Origin: Acholeplasma sp.
GTDB lineage: Bacteria > Bacillota_I > Bacilli_A > Acholeplasmatales > Acholeplasmataceae
NCBI GenBank assembly: GCA_003605085.1
Contig: QZKD01000031.1
Coordinates: 1 to 64,000 of the forward strand
DNA: 64,000 nt
Direction: 5' to 3'
Shown here: piece by piece, positions 54,227 through 61,864 of the stretch
How the letters are laid out: each line of letters starts with the position of its first letter
Position numbering within the stretch: position 1 is the first letter of the stretch
Notes under the pieces: model-generated
Databases searched by the model: none
Told to the model about the DNA's origin: nothing
What the model saw: the letters and a program-made list of their open reading frames with translations, nothing else
Position numbers and translations under genes: made by a program

Positions 54227-54994
54227 CTATTTTAATATTCTGATACCGATGACAAGATTAATAATGAAGAGAAAGATCATAAGTCCACTGACACTGTAGA
54301 AAACTTGAGGATAGGATTGTGTGAGAGATTCTTGAGTTTGATGCCTGATAAAGATCCCAAAATATGCCCAAAGTAATACCAGTGCATAGGCTAAATTATT
54401 CCCCTTTAAGGCAAACCAGGAACCGATAATCACACCGACGATAAGGATTCCTATGGTCAAGATGATCGATAGATTGGAGAAGGAAGGCACACCTAAAGAG
54501 ACAAGCAAAATGGTTGCATTCGCGATGGTTGCTACAGTAATCCAACCTAAATAGACTGAAAATGCGATTGAAGTAACACCTTTGATTGGAAATGCATAGT
54601 GTGTTGCTAATAGTAAACTTACCAATAAGAAAATCATCATAAACATAGATAGTAAGATACGATCGTAGTGCCATGAGAGAAGCCATAGGATATTAAAGAC
54701 TGAACTAATCGAGAAAAAAAGGTTAATATAAAATGTCTGATCTATGCGCTCTGCTAAGGGAATATTTAGGGTAGTAAGCTGACCTATCGTGTACCAGCCC
54801 AAAAGGATATAGATTAATCCCCAAATAGAAAACGTCATTCCTGATGGTTGAAATAAATTGGGATAACGATAAGAAACCGCACCCGTGGTTACACCACCTA
54901 AAGGCAAACTATTAGCATGTACATTCATAACGATGACAAAAACAAAGAATAAAGCAGCAACAATAATCATGCTTTGATGCTGAAATTGTGTCAT
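54227..54994 (-). CDS. TspO/MBR-related membrane protein
   Basis: The 255-residue protein has about seven hydrophobic segments. LFQPSGMTFSIWGLIYILLG and LWLLSWHYDRILLSM, and the later YLGWITVATIAN, resemble the longer TspO/tryptophan-rich sensory group. TspO proteins bind porphyrin and other tetrapyrroles. AGGAGG is about five bases before the ATG at 54994; the upstream ATG at 55018 lacks one. It converges on the B12/ABC operon. Confidence 0.7.
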   Translation of the reverse strand: MTQFQHQSMIIVAALFFVFVIVMNVHANSLPLGGVTTGAVSYRYPNLFQPSGMTFSIWGLIYILLGWYTIGQLTTLNIPLAERIDQTFYINLFFSISSVFNILWLLSWHYDRILLSMFMMIFLLVSLLLATHYAFPIKGVTSIAFSVYLGWITVATIANATILLVSLGVPSFSNLSIILTIGILIVGVIIGSWFALKGNNLAYALVLLWAYFGIFIRHQTQESLTQSYPQVFYSVSGLMIFLFIINLVIGIRILK

Positions 54995-55036
54995 ATATCC
55001 TCCTAAAAAAGAAGACAATCTTAACGACTGTCTACA

Positions 55037-55663
55037 TTATGATACAACTTTATCAGGGTTAAGATCATGGAGTGGGAAACTTACATAAACTGTTTTAGTT
55101 ACTTGGTTTGAAGCAGTGATAAATGTATATTCAACTTTCAGATATAGATTAGGTTCATCCACAGTGACAAACCATAAAGGTCTCAATGGTAAATCTTCGT
55201 TATAAAGTATCGTGAATGAGCGATTGGTTGTTGTTACTGTAGACCGTGTTCCAAGGACTTGTCTTTCTGTCCAAGGAGTCTTGAGGACTGGAGTAATCGC
55301 CACGGAAATGATTTCATAGTTTTCTTTTGGTGTGTAGAGAATATTAAAACGATAATAACCACCAGTCAGCATTCCTTGATCATCTTCGGTTGGATTCTTT
55401 AGTTCTGTCCATTCAATCGATAATTCAAGTGCATCGATTTCATCAATTGCGACAAAGTCGTTGATAAAGGTCGTGCTTTGAGTTGCTTCGGCATCAAAGT
55501 GCACGCGTTGCCCATTGGCGTAAGTACCAGTATAGATGATTAATGATAATGTGAGTGGAACAACAACAAGAAATAAAACTAAAGCAATCTTAATCCGATT
55601 GAGATGAATCCAGGTCCAAAATGAAGGTTTAGTGTTACTTGTGTTTGTAAGTGTTTTTGCCAT
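55037..55663 (-). CDS. Unknown membrane-anchored extracytoplasmic protein
   Basis: The 208-residue protein has one transmembrane helix near residues 26-46 (IALVLFLVVVPLTLSLIIY), then a beta-rich domain (ALELSIEWTELKN, YYRFNILYTPKENYEI, NLYLKVEYTFITAS). I do not recognise the family. AAGGAGT precedes the ATG. It lies 42 bases upstream of the TspO-like gene, transcribed the same way, so the two may be one operon. A minus-strand TATAAT is at 55704-55699. Confidence 0.75.
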   Translation of the reverse strand: MAKTLTNTSNTKPSFWTWIHLNRIKIALVLFLVVVPLTLSLIIYTGTYANGQRVHFDAEATQSTTFINDFVAIDEIDALELSIEWTELKNPTEDDQGMLTGGYYRFNILYTPKENYEIISVAITPVLKTPWTERQVLGTRSTVTTTNRSFTILYNEDLPLRPLWFVTVDEPNLYLKVEYTFITASNQVTKTVYVSFPLHDLNPDKVVS

Positions 55664-55841
55664 CAGTGATACTCCTTATAAGTAAATGTTCATTATCTAT
55701 TATACATGAAATGAGTCAAATTAGAGTGAAGGAAATAAATTGTAAGTAGCTAAAATCAATGATAACAATATTCTTAATCTCCCATGATTTCTCACAATTT
55801 GATAAACTCAATTTATGAGTCGAACTAAAGGACTTTCGTCG

Positions 55842-55871
55842 TTGACTTACAGACCAAAAATAGGGTATAAT
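55842..55871 (+). promoter_or_regulatory. Promoter of rny
   Basis: TTGACT (55842-55847) and TATAAT (55866-55871) are 18 bases apart. The rest of the 281-base gap from 55664 to 55944 holds only this, the minus-strand -10 noted above, and no gene that I can support. Confidence 0.75.
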
Positions 55872-55944
55872 GAGATGAATGCAATAAGATTAAGACAATA
55901 TGAGAATATCTGTTGTTTTTAAAATAAACTATGGAGGTGTTAGA

Positions 55945-57519
55945 ATGCTACTCGTAGCACTCAATGCTGTAGAAGGCATCATCTCCGGTTTGCTAATCGT
56001 TGGCGCACTTTTTGGAGGATATTTCATTCGTGTCTGGCATCACGAAAAAAATCTAAGAACAAGCCGTGCCACCGCTGAAAAAATTGTTGAAGACGGAAAA
56101 AAAGAAGCCGAAAAAGCCAAAAGAGAAAGTGTTTTAGAAGCTAAACAAGAGATTTTCACGTTGCGCAAAGAATTTGACAATGATATGCGTGAACGCCGTC
56201 AAGTCGTGCTCAATCTTGAAAACAAGGTTTCACAGCGTGAAGATACACTTAATCGCCGTGCCCTACATCTTGACAAGCGTGAAGAAACATTAACTCTTCG
56301 CGAAGAAAAACTCGAAGAAAAGAGAAATCAACTCGAACAATTAAATAGCAAAGCGGAAGAAGTCTTAAAACAGCAAGAAGAAAAATTAATGGAAATCTCA
56401 GGTTTATCCCTAGAGGAAGCTAGAGAAATCATTATGCAACGTGTCAGAGCGTCTATCTCTGATGAAATCGCAACCTATATTAGAGATGAAGAAGAAAAAG
56501 CAAAAAATGAAGTCAATGGTCGATCCAAACAATTGTTGGCTCTTGCGATTCAAAAATACGCAAGTGAAACAACAACCGAAAGAACTGTATCTGTCGTTGA
56601 TCTTCCCAATGATGACATGAAGGGTAGAATCATTGGTCGCGAAGGACGTAATATTCGCACCATTGAGGCATTAACCGGTGTTGATCTCATCATTGATGAT
56701 ACACCAGAAGCGGTTGTATTATCAGGATTTGATCCCATTCGACGTGAAATTGCAAAACGTGCACTTACGACGCTTGTCTCGGATGGACGTATTCATCCAG
56801 GACGAATTGAAGAAGTGGTTGAAAAAGCGCGTGTGGAAGTGGATATGTTTATTCGCGAAGCAGGCGAAGATGCCGTCTTTAAGACAGGTATCGGTAAGAT
56901 TCACCCAGATTTAGTGAAATTACTTGGACGTTTAAGCTTTAGAACAAGTTACGGACAAAATGTATTAAAACATTCGATTGAAGCAGCTTTCCTTGCCGGA
57001 AAACTTGCTGTGGAAATTGGTGAGGATGAATTCTTAGCACGTCGTGCGGGATTACTCCATGATATCGGTAAAGCAGTTGACCATGAAATTGAAGGCGGTC
57101 ACGTAGAAATCGGTGTCAACATTGTCAATCGCTATAAAGAGCCTAAAGAAGTGGTCGATGCCATCGCATCGCATCACGGTGATAAAGAACCAGAATCGAT
57201 TATCGCAATCTTGGTTGCTGCTGCAGATGCACTTTCAGCTGCACGCCCAGGAGCACGTTCAGAATCTATGGAAAACTATATCAAGCGATTGGAACAATTA
57301 GAAGCCATTTCCAATGAAATTCCAGGTGTTGAAAAGTCATATGCGATCCAAGCAGGACGTGAAGTTCGCGTGATTGTTAAGCCAGAACAAATCGATGATT
57401 TATCAACATTTAAGATTGCACGTGAAATCAAAGAACAAATCGAAGGAAAGATGACTTATCCAGGCACCATTAAAGTCACTGTCATTCGTGAAACACGTGC
57501 CACTGACATTGCAAAATAA
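55945..57519 (+). CDS. rny: Ribonuclease Y
   Basis: The 524-residue endoribonuclease has an N-terminal membrane helix ([19 protein letters not shown]), a long coiled coil (about 30-200), a KH domain ([20 protein letters not shown]) and an HD domain ([12 protein letters not shown]). It starts mRNA decay at the membrane. I chose the ATG at 55945, seven bases after GGAGG; the frame is open farther upstream to 55900 with no such site. In Bacillus the penicillin-binding gene pbpX precedes it; here unrelated genes do. Confidence 0.97.
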   Translation: MLLVALNAVEGIISGLLIVGALFGGYFIRVWHHEKNLRTSRATAEKIVEDGKKEAEKAKRESVLEAKQEIFTLRKEFDNDMRERRQVVLNLENKVSQREDTLNRRALHLDKREETLTLREEKLEEKRNQLEQLNSKAEEVLKQQEEKLMEISGLSLEEAREIIMQRVRASISDEIATYIRDEEEKAKNEVNGRSKQLLALAIQKYASETTTERTVSVVDLPNDDMKGRIIGREGRNIRTIEALTGVDLIIDDTPEAVVLSGFDPIRREIAKRALTTLVSDGRIHPGRIEEVVEKARVEVDMFIREAGEDAVFKTGIGKIHPDLVKLLGRLSFRTSYGQNVLKHSIEAAFLAGKLAVEIGEDEFLARRAGLLHDIGKAVDHEIEGGHVEIGVNIVNRYKEPKEVVDAIASHHGDKEPESIIAILVAAADALSAARPGARSESMENYIKRLEQLEAISNEIPGVEKSYAIQAGREVRVIVKPEQIDDLSTFKIAREIKEQIEGKMTYPGTIKVTVIRETRATDIAK

Positions 57520-57538
57520 GAGGCTCTGGCCTCTTTTT
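57519..57538 (+). terminator. Terminator after rny
   Basis: AGAGGC and GCCTCT pair around TCTG, followed by a T-run. The first stem base is the last base of the TAA stop. Partial read-through into ymdB is plausible since no promoter was seen. Confidence 0.8.
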
Positions 57539-57557
57539 GTTAGAAAGAGTTGAAAGA

Positions 57558-58319
57558 ATGAAAATTTTATTTATTGGTGATCTCTATGGTCGCCCAGGGT
57601 TAGAGATTTTTTTGGAAAACATAGGTAGACTCAAGGAAACATACAAACCTAACTTAATCATTTGTAACGCCGAAAACGTGGCTCATGGACGAGGTATTAC
57701 CCAAAAGATTTATAAAGAGCTCATGACTGCTGGTGTTCACATGTTAACGATGGGAAACTGGGTTTGGGGTCAAAAAGAACTCTTTGAGTTCATTGATGAA
57801 GCGAACATTGTTCGTCCCTTTAATTTTCGTGAAGCTCCAGGGCGCGGATTTATCACAATGAATTTTAACGGGAAAAAAGTGTTAGTGATCAATGCTTTAG
57901 GACGAACGTTCATGAATCCTCAGGTTTTATGCCCCTTTACGGGAATTGATCAAATTATCGTAGATAATCCTTCAGATTATGTTCTTGTCGATATCCATGC
58001 TGAAGCCACTTCAGAGAAGGTAGCATTAGGACATTATCTTGATGGGCGTGTCTCAGCAGTTATCGGGACACATACACACATTCCTACGGCTGATGAACGC
58101 GTTCTACCCAAAGGAACACTTTATATCACAGATGTCGGAATGACAGGTCCCAGAGATGGTGTGATCGGTGTCGATAAAGACATTGTTATCAACCGATTTT
58201 TAAACGGTTTTTCAATTCCTAATGAGGTCGCAACAGGACCAAGACAACTTAACGCAGTCATTTTAGATTTCACAAAAAAATCCATAGAAAGAATCCATAT
58301 TGAAAGCGAAACAGTGTAG
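57558..58319 (+). CDS. ymdB: YmdB-family metallophosphoesterase
   Basis: The 253-residue protein starts LFIGDLYGRPG and has ICNAENVAHGRG, TMGNWVWG, VDIHAEATSEK and IGTHTHIPTADER, the metal-binding residues of YmdB phosphodiesterases. In Bacillus YmdB is a 2',3'-cAMP phosphodiesterase affecting development. The ATG at 57558 gives the standard N-terminus; an in-frame TTG lies at 57537. Next to rny, as in Bacillus, with spoVS, tdh and kbl missing after it. Confidence 0.94.
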   Translation: MKILFIGDLYGRPGLEIFLENIGRLKETYKPNLIICNAENVAHGRGITQKIYKELMTAGVHMLTMGNWVWGQKELFEFIDEANIVRPFNFREAPGRGFITMNFNGKKVLVINALGRTFMNPQVLCPFTGIDQIIVDNPSDYVLVDIHAEATSEKVALGHYLDGRVSAVIGTHTHIPTADERVLPKGTLYITDVGMTGPRDGVIGVDKDIVINRFLNGFSIPNEVATGPRQLNAVILDFTKKSIERIHIESETV

Positions 58320-58334
58320 GCCACACTGTTTTTT
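58310..58334 (+). terminator. Terminator after ymdB
   Basis: AACAGTGT and ACACTGTT pair around five bases, followed by a T-run. The TAG stop of ymdB spans the stem-loop junction. TATAAT at 58339-58344 then serves miaB. Confidence 0.85.
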
Positions 58335-58360
58335 GCTGTATAATAATACACGGTGATGAT

Positions 58361-59800
58361 ATGAACAACATAGATTTAGATAAATATTTTAAACCTGATT
58401 TAAAACAGGCAAGAAAACGAACGCAATCTTCCATCGAGGAACTTCAATTTGATATCGGTGATGCACACCAAAAAATAGGTTTAGGAAAAACATATAAAAT
58501 TGATACCTATGGGTGTCAAGCCAACGAAGCTGACAGCGAGACGATGGCTGGAATCCTTGAACTTATGGGTTTTATAGCCACTCATGATGAAGCAGAGGCT
58601 GATGTCATCATTATCAACACATGCGCGATTCGAGAAAATGCAGAGAGTCGTATCTGGGGAGAACTTGGTCGACTAAAAAACTATAAGCGTCAAAATCCTG
58701 ACCTTATTTTAGGTTTAGCTGGCTGCATGGCTCAAGAAGAAAATGTCGTTGAACGCATATTGAAAAAATATCAACATGTCGACATCGTTTTTGGTACGCA
58801 TAACATTCATAAACTTCCTGAATATATAGAAACCGCCATGTTTAATAAAGAGCGTGTGATTGAAGTTTTTTCTCGTGAAGGTGATATCATTGAAAATTTA
58901 CCTAAGGTCAGACAGCATAAGTTTAAAGCATGGGTGAATATTATGTTTGGGTGTGATGAATTTTGCACATACTGTATTGTTCCTTACACACGAGGAAAAG
59001 AACGCTCACGATCTAGAGAAGAAATTGTGGGTGAAGTCTTCGAACTCGTCAAGCAAGGTTACCAAGAAGTCACTTTACTTGGACAAAATGTGAATGCCTA
59101 TGGCAAAGATTTTAAAGACGTAGATTATACGTTTGGTGACTTACTGAGAGATCTTGAGCAAACAGGAATTAAGCGCATTCGATTCACGACGTCACATCCC
59201 CACGACCTGGATTTAAAGACCATGGAAGCGATGAGGGATTGTCCTCATGTCATGCCATTTTTCCATCTTCCGGTTCAGTCTGGAAGCAATCCCATCCTTA
59301 AAAGAATGAACAGACACTATACCAAAGATAGTTATCTTGCAAAGCTTAATGAACTCAAAACGATTGTCCCCGGAATATCGGTAACGACAGATATTATTGT
59401 TGGCTTCCCTGGCGAAACCGAAGAAGATTTCCTGGAAACACTTGATTTGGTGAATCTGGCTCAATTTGAAGGTGCATTTACATTTGTATTTTCAAAACGT
59501 GAAGGAACACCTGCTGCAAAATATGAAGATAATACACCTGAAGATGTTAAGAAGCAGCGTTTATATATCTTGAATGAACGGATTAATGAAGGTTATTTAA
59601 AAGGCAATACGCGCTTCTTAGACCAGATAGTCCATGTCTTAGTCGATGGTGTCTCTAAACATGATGATACTGTTCTTGCTGGATATAGTGAGCATAATAA
59701 ACTGGTCAATTTTAAAGGGGATCCTTCTTTGATAGGAACGATTGTTCCAGTAAAAATTACGCAGGCAAAAACATGGTTTCTCCTCGGTGAACTCGCATGA
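58361..59800 (+). CDS. miaB: tRNA-2-methylthio-N6-dimethylallyladenosine synthase MiaB
   Basis: The 479-residue radical-SAM enzyme adds a methylthio group to A37 of tRNA. It has the N-terminal MTTase domain (KIDTYGCQANEADSETM, NTCAIRENAESR, GLAGCMAQEE), the radical-SAM motif GCDEFCTYCIVPYTRG and a C-terminal TRAM domain. It overlaps the next gene by four bases. Confidence 0.97.
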   Translation: MNNIDLDKYFKPDLKQARKRTQSSIEELQFDIGDAHQKIGLGKTYKIDTYGCQANEADSETMAGILELMGFIATHDEAEADVIIINTCAIRENAESRIWGELGRLKNYKRQNPDLILGLAGCMAQEENVVERILKKYQHVDIVFGTHNIHKLPEYIETAMFNKERVIEVFSREGDIIENLPKVRQHKFKAWVNIMFGCDEFCTYCIVPYTRGKERSRSREEIVGEVFELVKQGYQEVTLLGQNVNAYGKDFKDVDYTFGDLLRDLEQTGIKRIRFTTSHPHDLDLKTMEAMRDCPHVMPFFHLPVQSGSNPILKRMNRHYTKDSYLAKLNELKTIVPGISVTTDIIVGFPGETEEDFLETLDLVNLAQFEGAFTFVFSKREGTPAAKYEDNTPEDVKKQRLYILNERINEGYLKGNTRFLDQIVHVLVDGVSKHDDTVLAGYSEHNKLVNFKGDPSLIGTIVPVKITQAKTWFLLGELA

Positions 59801-60126
59801 GTGAAAAAGAAAAACTATTGAAGATGATTCTTGAGAACCCATCCATAATTCGCTACAAAAAAATCGAAGAAATCATCAATAATCATAAAGAATTAAAAGC
59901 TAAATTCAATGAATTAAAAGCGGTTCAAAAACAACTTGTAAACGCAAAAGAAATTGGGAAACCCCAAGCGATTGAAGCTTTTCAAGCAAAGTTTGATACC
60001 CTCTATGAAGCGATTGAATCCTATCCTTTAATGTCAGAGTATTTGGCTTTACAAAGCGACATCAACGCGATGATCCAATCGATAGTAAAAATCATTGAAG
60101 ATGGAATTGAGAAAGATTTCGAATGA
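59797..60126 (+). CDS. YlbF/YmcA-family protein (RicA-like)
   Basis: The 109-residue all-helical protein belongs to DUF964. Its place directly after miaB is that of Bacillus ymcA (ricA), a partner of RNase Y in mRNA processing. EALEAFQAKFDTLYEAI-like helices (FQAKFDTLYEAIESYPLM) fit. The rest of the Y-complex (YlbF, YaaT) is not in this window. Confidence 0.88.
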   Translation: MSEKEKLLKMILENPSIIRYKKIEEIINNHKELKAKFNELKAVQKQLVNAKEIGKPQAIEAFQAKFDTLYEAIESYPLMSEYLALQSDINAMIQSIVKIIEDGIEKDFE

Positions 60127-60130
60127 CAAT

Positions 60131-60149
60131 AGCCCTTATAGGGCTGTTT
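60131..60149 (+). terminator. Terminator after the ricA-like gene
   Basis: AGCCCT and AGGGCT pair around TAT, followed by GTTTTCTTT. Confidence 0.8.
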
Positions 60150-60172
60150 TCTTTGGAAATAAGATAAAAAAC

Positions 60173-60201
60173 TTGTAAAATTACCCGTTTCATTGTATGA
60201 T
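60173..60201 (+). promoter_or_regulatory. Promoter of the SAP-like membrane protein gene
   Basis: TTGTAA (60173-60178) and TATGAT (60196-60201) are 17 bases apart. Confidence 0.6.
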
Positions 60202-60230
60202 GAAATAAAGAAGTGAATGGAGGTTTTACT

Positions 60231-61838
60231 ATGGCAAGATTAACGAGAGAAAGCATGGTTGTCGTTGGGAACAAAGAATTGAAGATTGATGATATTCTTA
60301 AAACACTTATCTATTTACCCGCCAACCAGGTCAAACAATTTTTCTTTGAAATTGGATTAACTATCCCTCGAGAACTTCGCATGTTTGTCCTCCGAGAAGT
60401 GTTGCGTGAAAAAGTCATCGAAACAAGAAAGTCAAGACTCACATTAGCAGATGAACTCAATTATCGTTTATCATGGTTTACTGAGTTTTCCGAAACCCAA
60501 TTAGAAAATCTTCTGATCTTTTTTGATGACCCAATGCTTGACAAAAACTTTTTAGAAGAGTTCTGGACAGATTTATTATCCTATATGGTTGAAAAGAAAG
60601 TATTACCCAAAGACATGAAGAAAATCATTGATGCCTCCATGGCTCATGTCAAAGCAGTAGGCTTAGAACTTCCTAGTATGAAGACATATAATAGAGAACT
60701 CTCTCCATTATTTTATGATTCACTCGGTCGTATTGATGGTCTTCCCCCACAAAAATTTAGACCCGTTCTCTATAAGAGTTCCACATTAAATGAAATTCGT
60801 GATCTCGGCTCTAAATATGGCGTTGATGTTCCACGTCGATTAAAGAAAACCGAGCTTGCAGACATCATTGTTCGCGAACTCAAAGATCGTGGACAACATA
60901 CAGAAGAGCTTGAAAATCAAATTCGTGCTATGTCAGTTATCGTCATGCAGCGTTTTGCCATTGATCATGATATCAAAGCATCCACGGAACTAAAAAAAGA
61001 AGAAATTATCGAGTATATCTTAGCTAATGCTAAAGAAACTAAAGAAGCATATTTTGTTCCAGATTCACCTCAGGTTTACGAAAAAGAAGTTGATGAAGTT
61101 CAACGTCACGTCGAAGAACAAAAACCTTCTATAGTCATCGTTGAAGAAAAAGTTGAAGAAGAACCTGTAACGGATGAAGTATCTACAGAAGAGATTATTG
61201 AAGAAGTAGTCACTGAAGAAGTCGTTGAAGAAATCGAAACCGTTATTGAAGAAGAACCTGTCTTTAATGAAGTCAAAGAAGAACCCAAGAAGAGCCCTCA
61301 AGGGCCTGTTCAATACGTACCTTCAAATGTGGACTTATCCGGACTCATTTCAGAAATCAAAGCGTTAAGAGTTGCAGTTGAAGAAGCAGTTAAGCCTGAA
61401 GAATCCGCTGTATCTGTGCCTAAAAAGCAAGTTAAGGTTGAAGCCGTTGTACTCAATACTGCTGAATTTTACGGTGATCCTCGATCACTTAAGAAGATAA
61501 TTAAAGGTGATGAAGCGACCGAACGCGAAAAGTTTATCGAAGAGAAAAAGGCACAATCCACTATTGGAACTGACAAAGAGGACTTACCTCCTGCAGAAAT
61601 TCGTTTCTTTAAGAAGTTAGGAAAGGGATTATGGCGTTTCTTCACCAAGGTCATCCTTAAACTAGCAATTATTGTCTTTGTCGTTGCTGTGATTCTCTTT
61701 GCTTTATACGGTCTTCTTGAATACTTTACAGATTTAGCATTCTTGCAAGGCATTTCTAACTTCTTGAATTCAATCCAAATCGCTGGTAAAGGTCTCCTAC
61801 AGCATTATCTTGATCTTTTAACAAGCCTACTTGGATAA
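60231..61838 (+). CDS. SAP-like-motif protein with acidic linker and C-terminal membrane anchor
   Basis: The 535-residue protein is not one I can name. Residues 185-217 (LNEIRDLGSKYGVDVPRRLK, then a Lys-rich helix) look like a SAP or Rho-N motif, which binds nucleic acid. Residues about 40-62 (IGLTIPRELRMFVLREVLRE) and about 245-270 (IDHDIKASTELKKEEIIEYI) resemble weaker copies. A highly acidic stretch follows (about 290-345, many EE pairs), then a basic linker and a C-terminal hydrophobic helix (about 485-512). It may tether nucleic acid to the membrane. GGAGG is nine bases before the ATG at 60231. It lies where Bacillus has cotE. Confidence 0.75.
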   Translation: MARLTRESMVVVGNKELKIDDILKTLIYLPANQVKQFFFEIGLTIPRELRMFVLREVLREKVIETRKSRLTLADELNYRLSWFTEFSETQLENLLIFFDDPMLDKNFLEEFWTDLLSYMVEKKVLPKDMKKIIDASMAHVKAVGLELPSMKTYNRELSPLFYDSLGRIDGLPPQKFRPVLYKSSTLNEIRDLGSKYGVDVPRRLKKTELADIIVRELKDRGQHTEELENQIRAMSVIVMQRFAIDHDIKASTELKKEEIIEYILANAKETKEAYFVPDSPQVYEKEVDEVQRHVEEQKPSIVIVEEKVEEEPVTDEVSTEEIIEEVVTEEVVEEIETVIEEEPVFNEVKEEPKKSPQGPVQYVPSNVDLSGLISEIKALRVAVEEAVKPEESAVSVPKKQVKVEAVVLNTAEFYGDPRSLKKIIKGDEATEREKFIEEKKAQSTIGTDKEDLPPAEIRFFKKLGKGLWRFFTKVILKLAIIVFVVAVILFALYGLLEYFTDLAFLQGISNFLNSIQIAGKGLLQHYLDLLTSLLG

Positions 61839-61864
61839 ATCTTTACTTTAAAAGGGGATCACCC

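Noticed and set aside
61065-61313. Minus-strand open frames opposite the acidic region at 61.1-61.3 kb
   Set aside because: Their Phe/Asn- or Ser/Thr-rich translations are simply the antisense of GAA-rich Glu codons.
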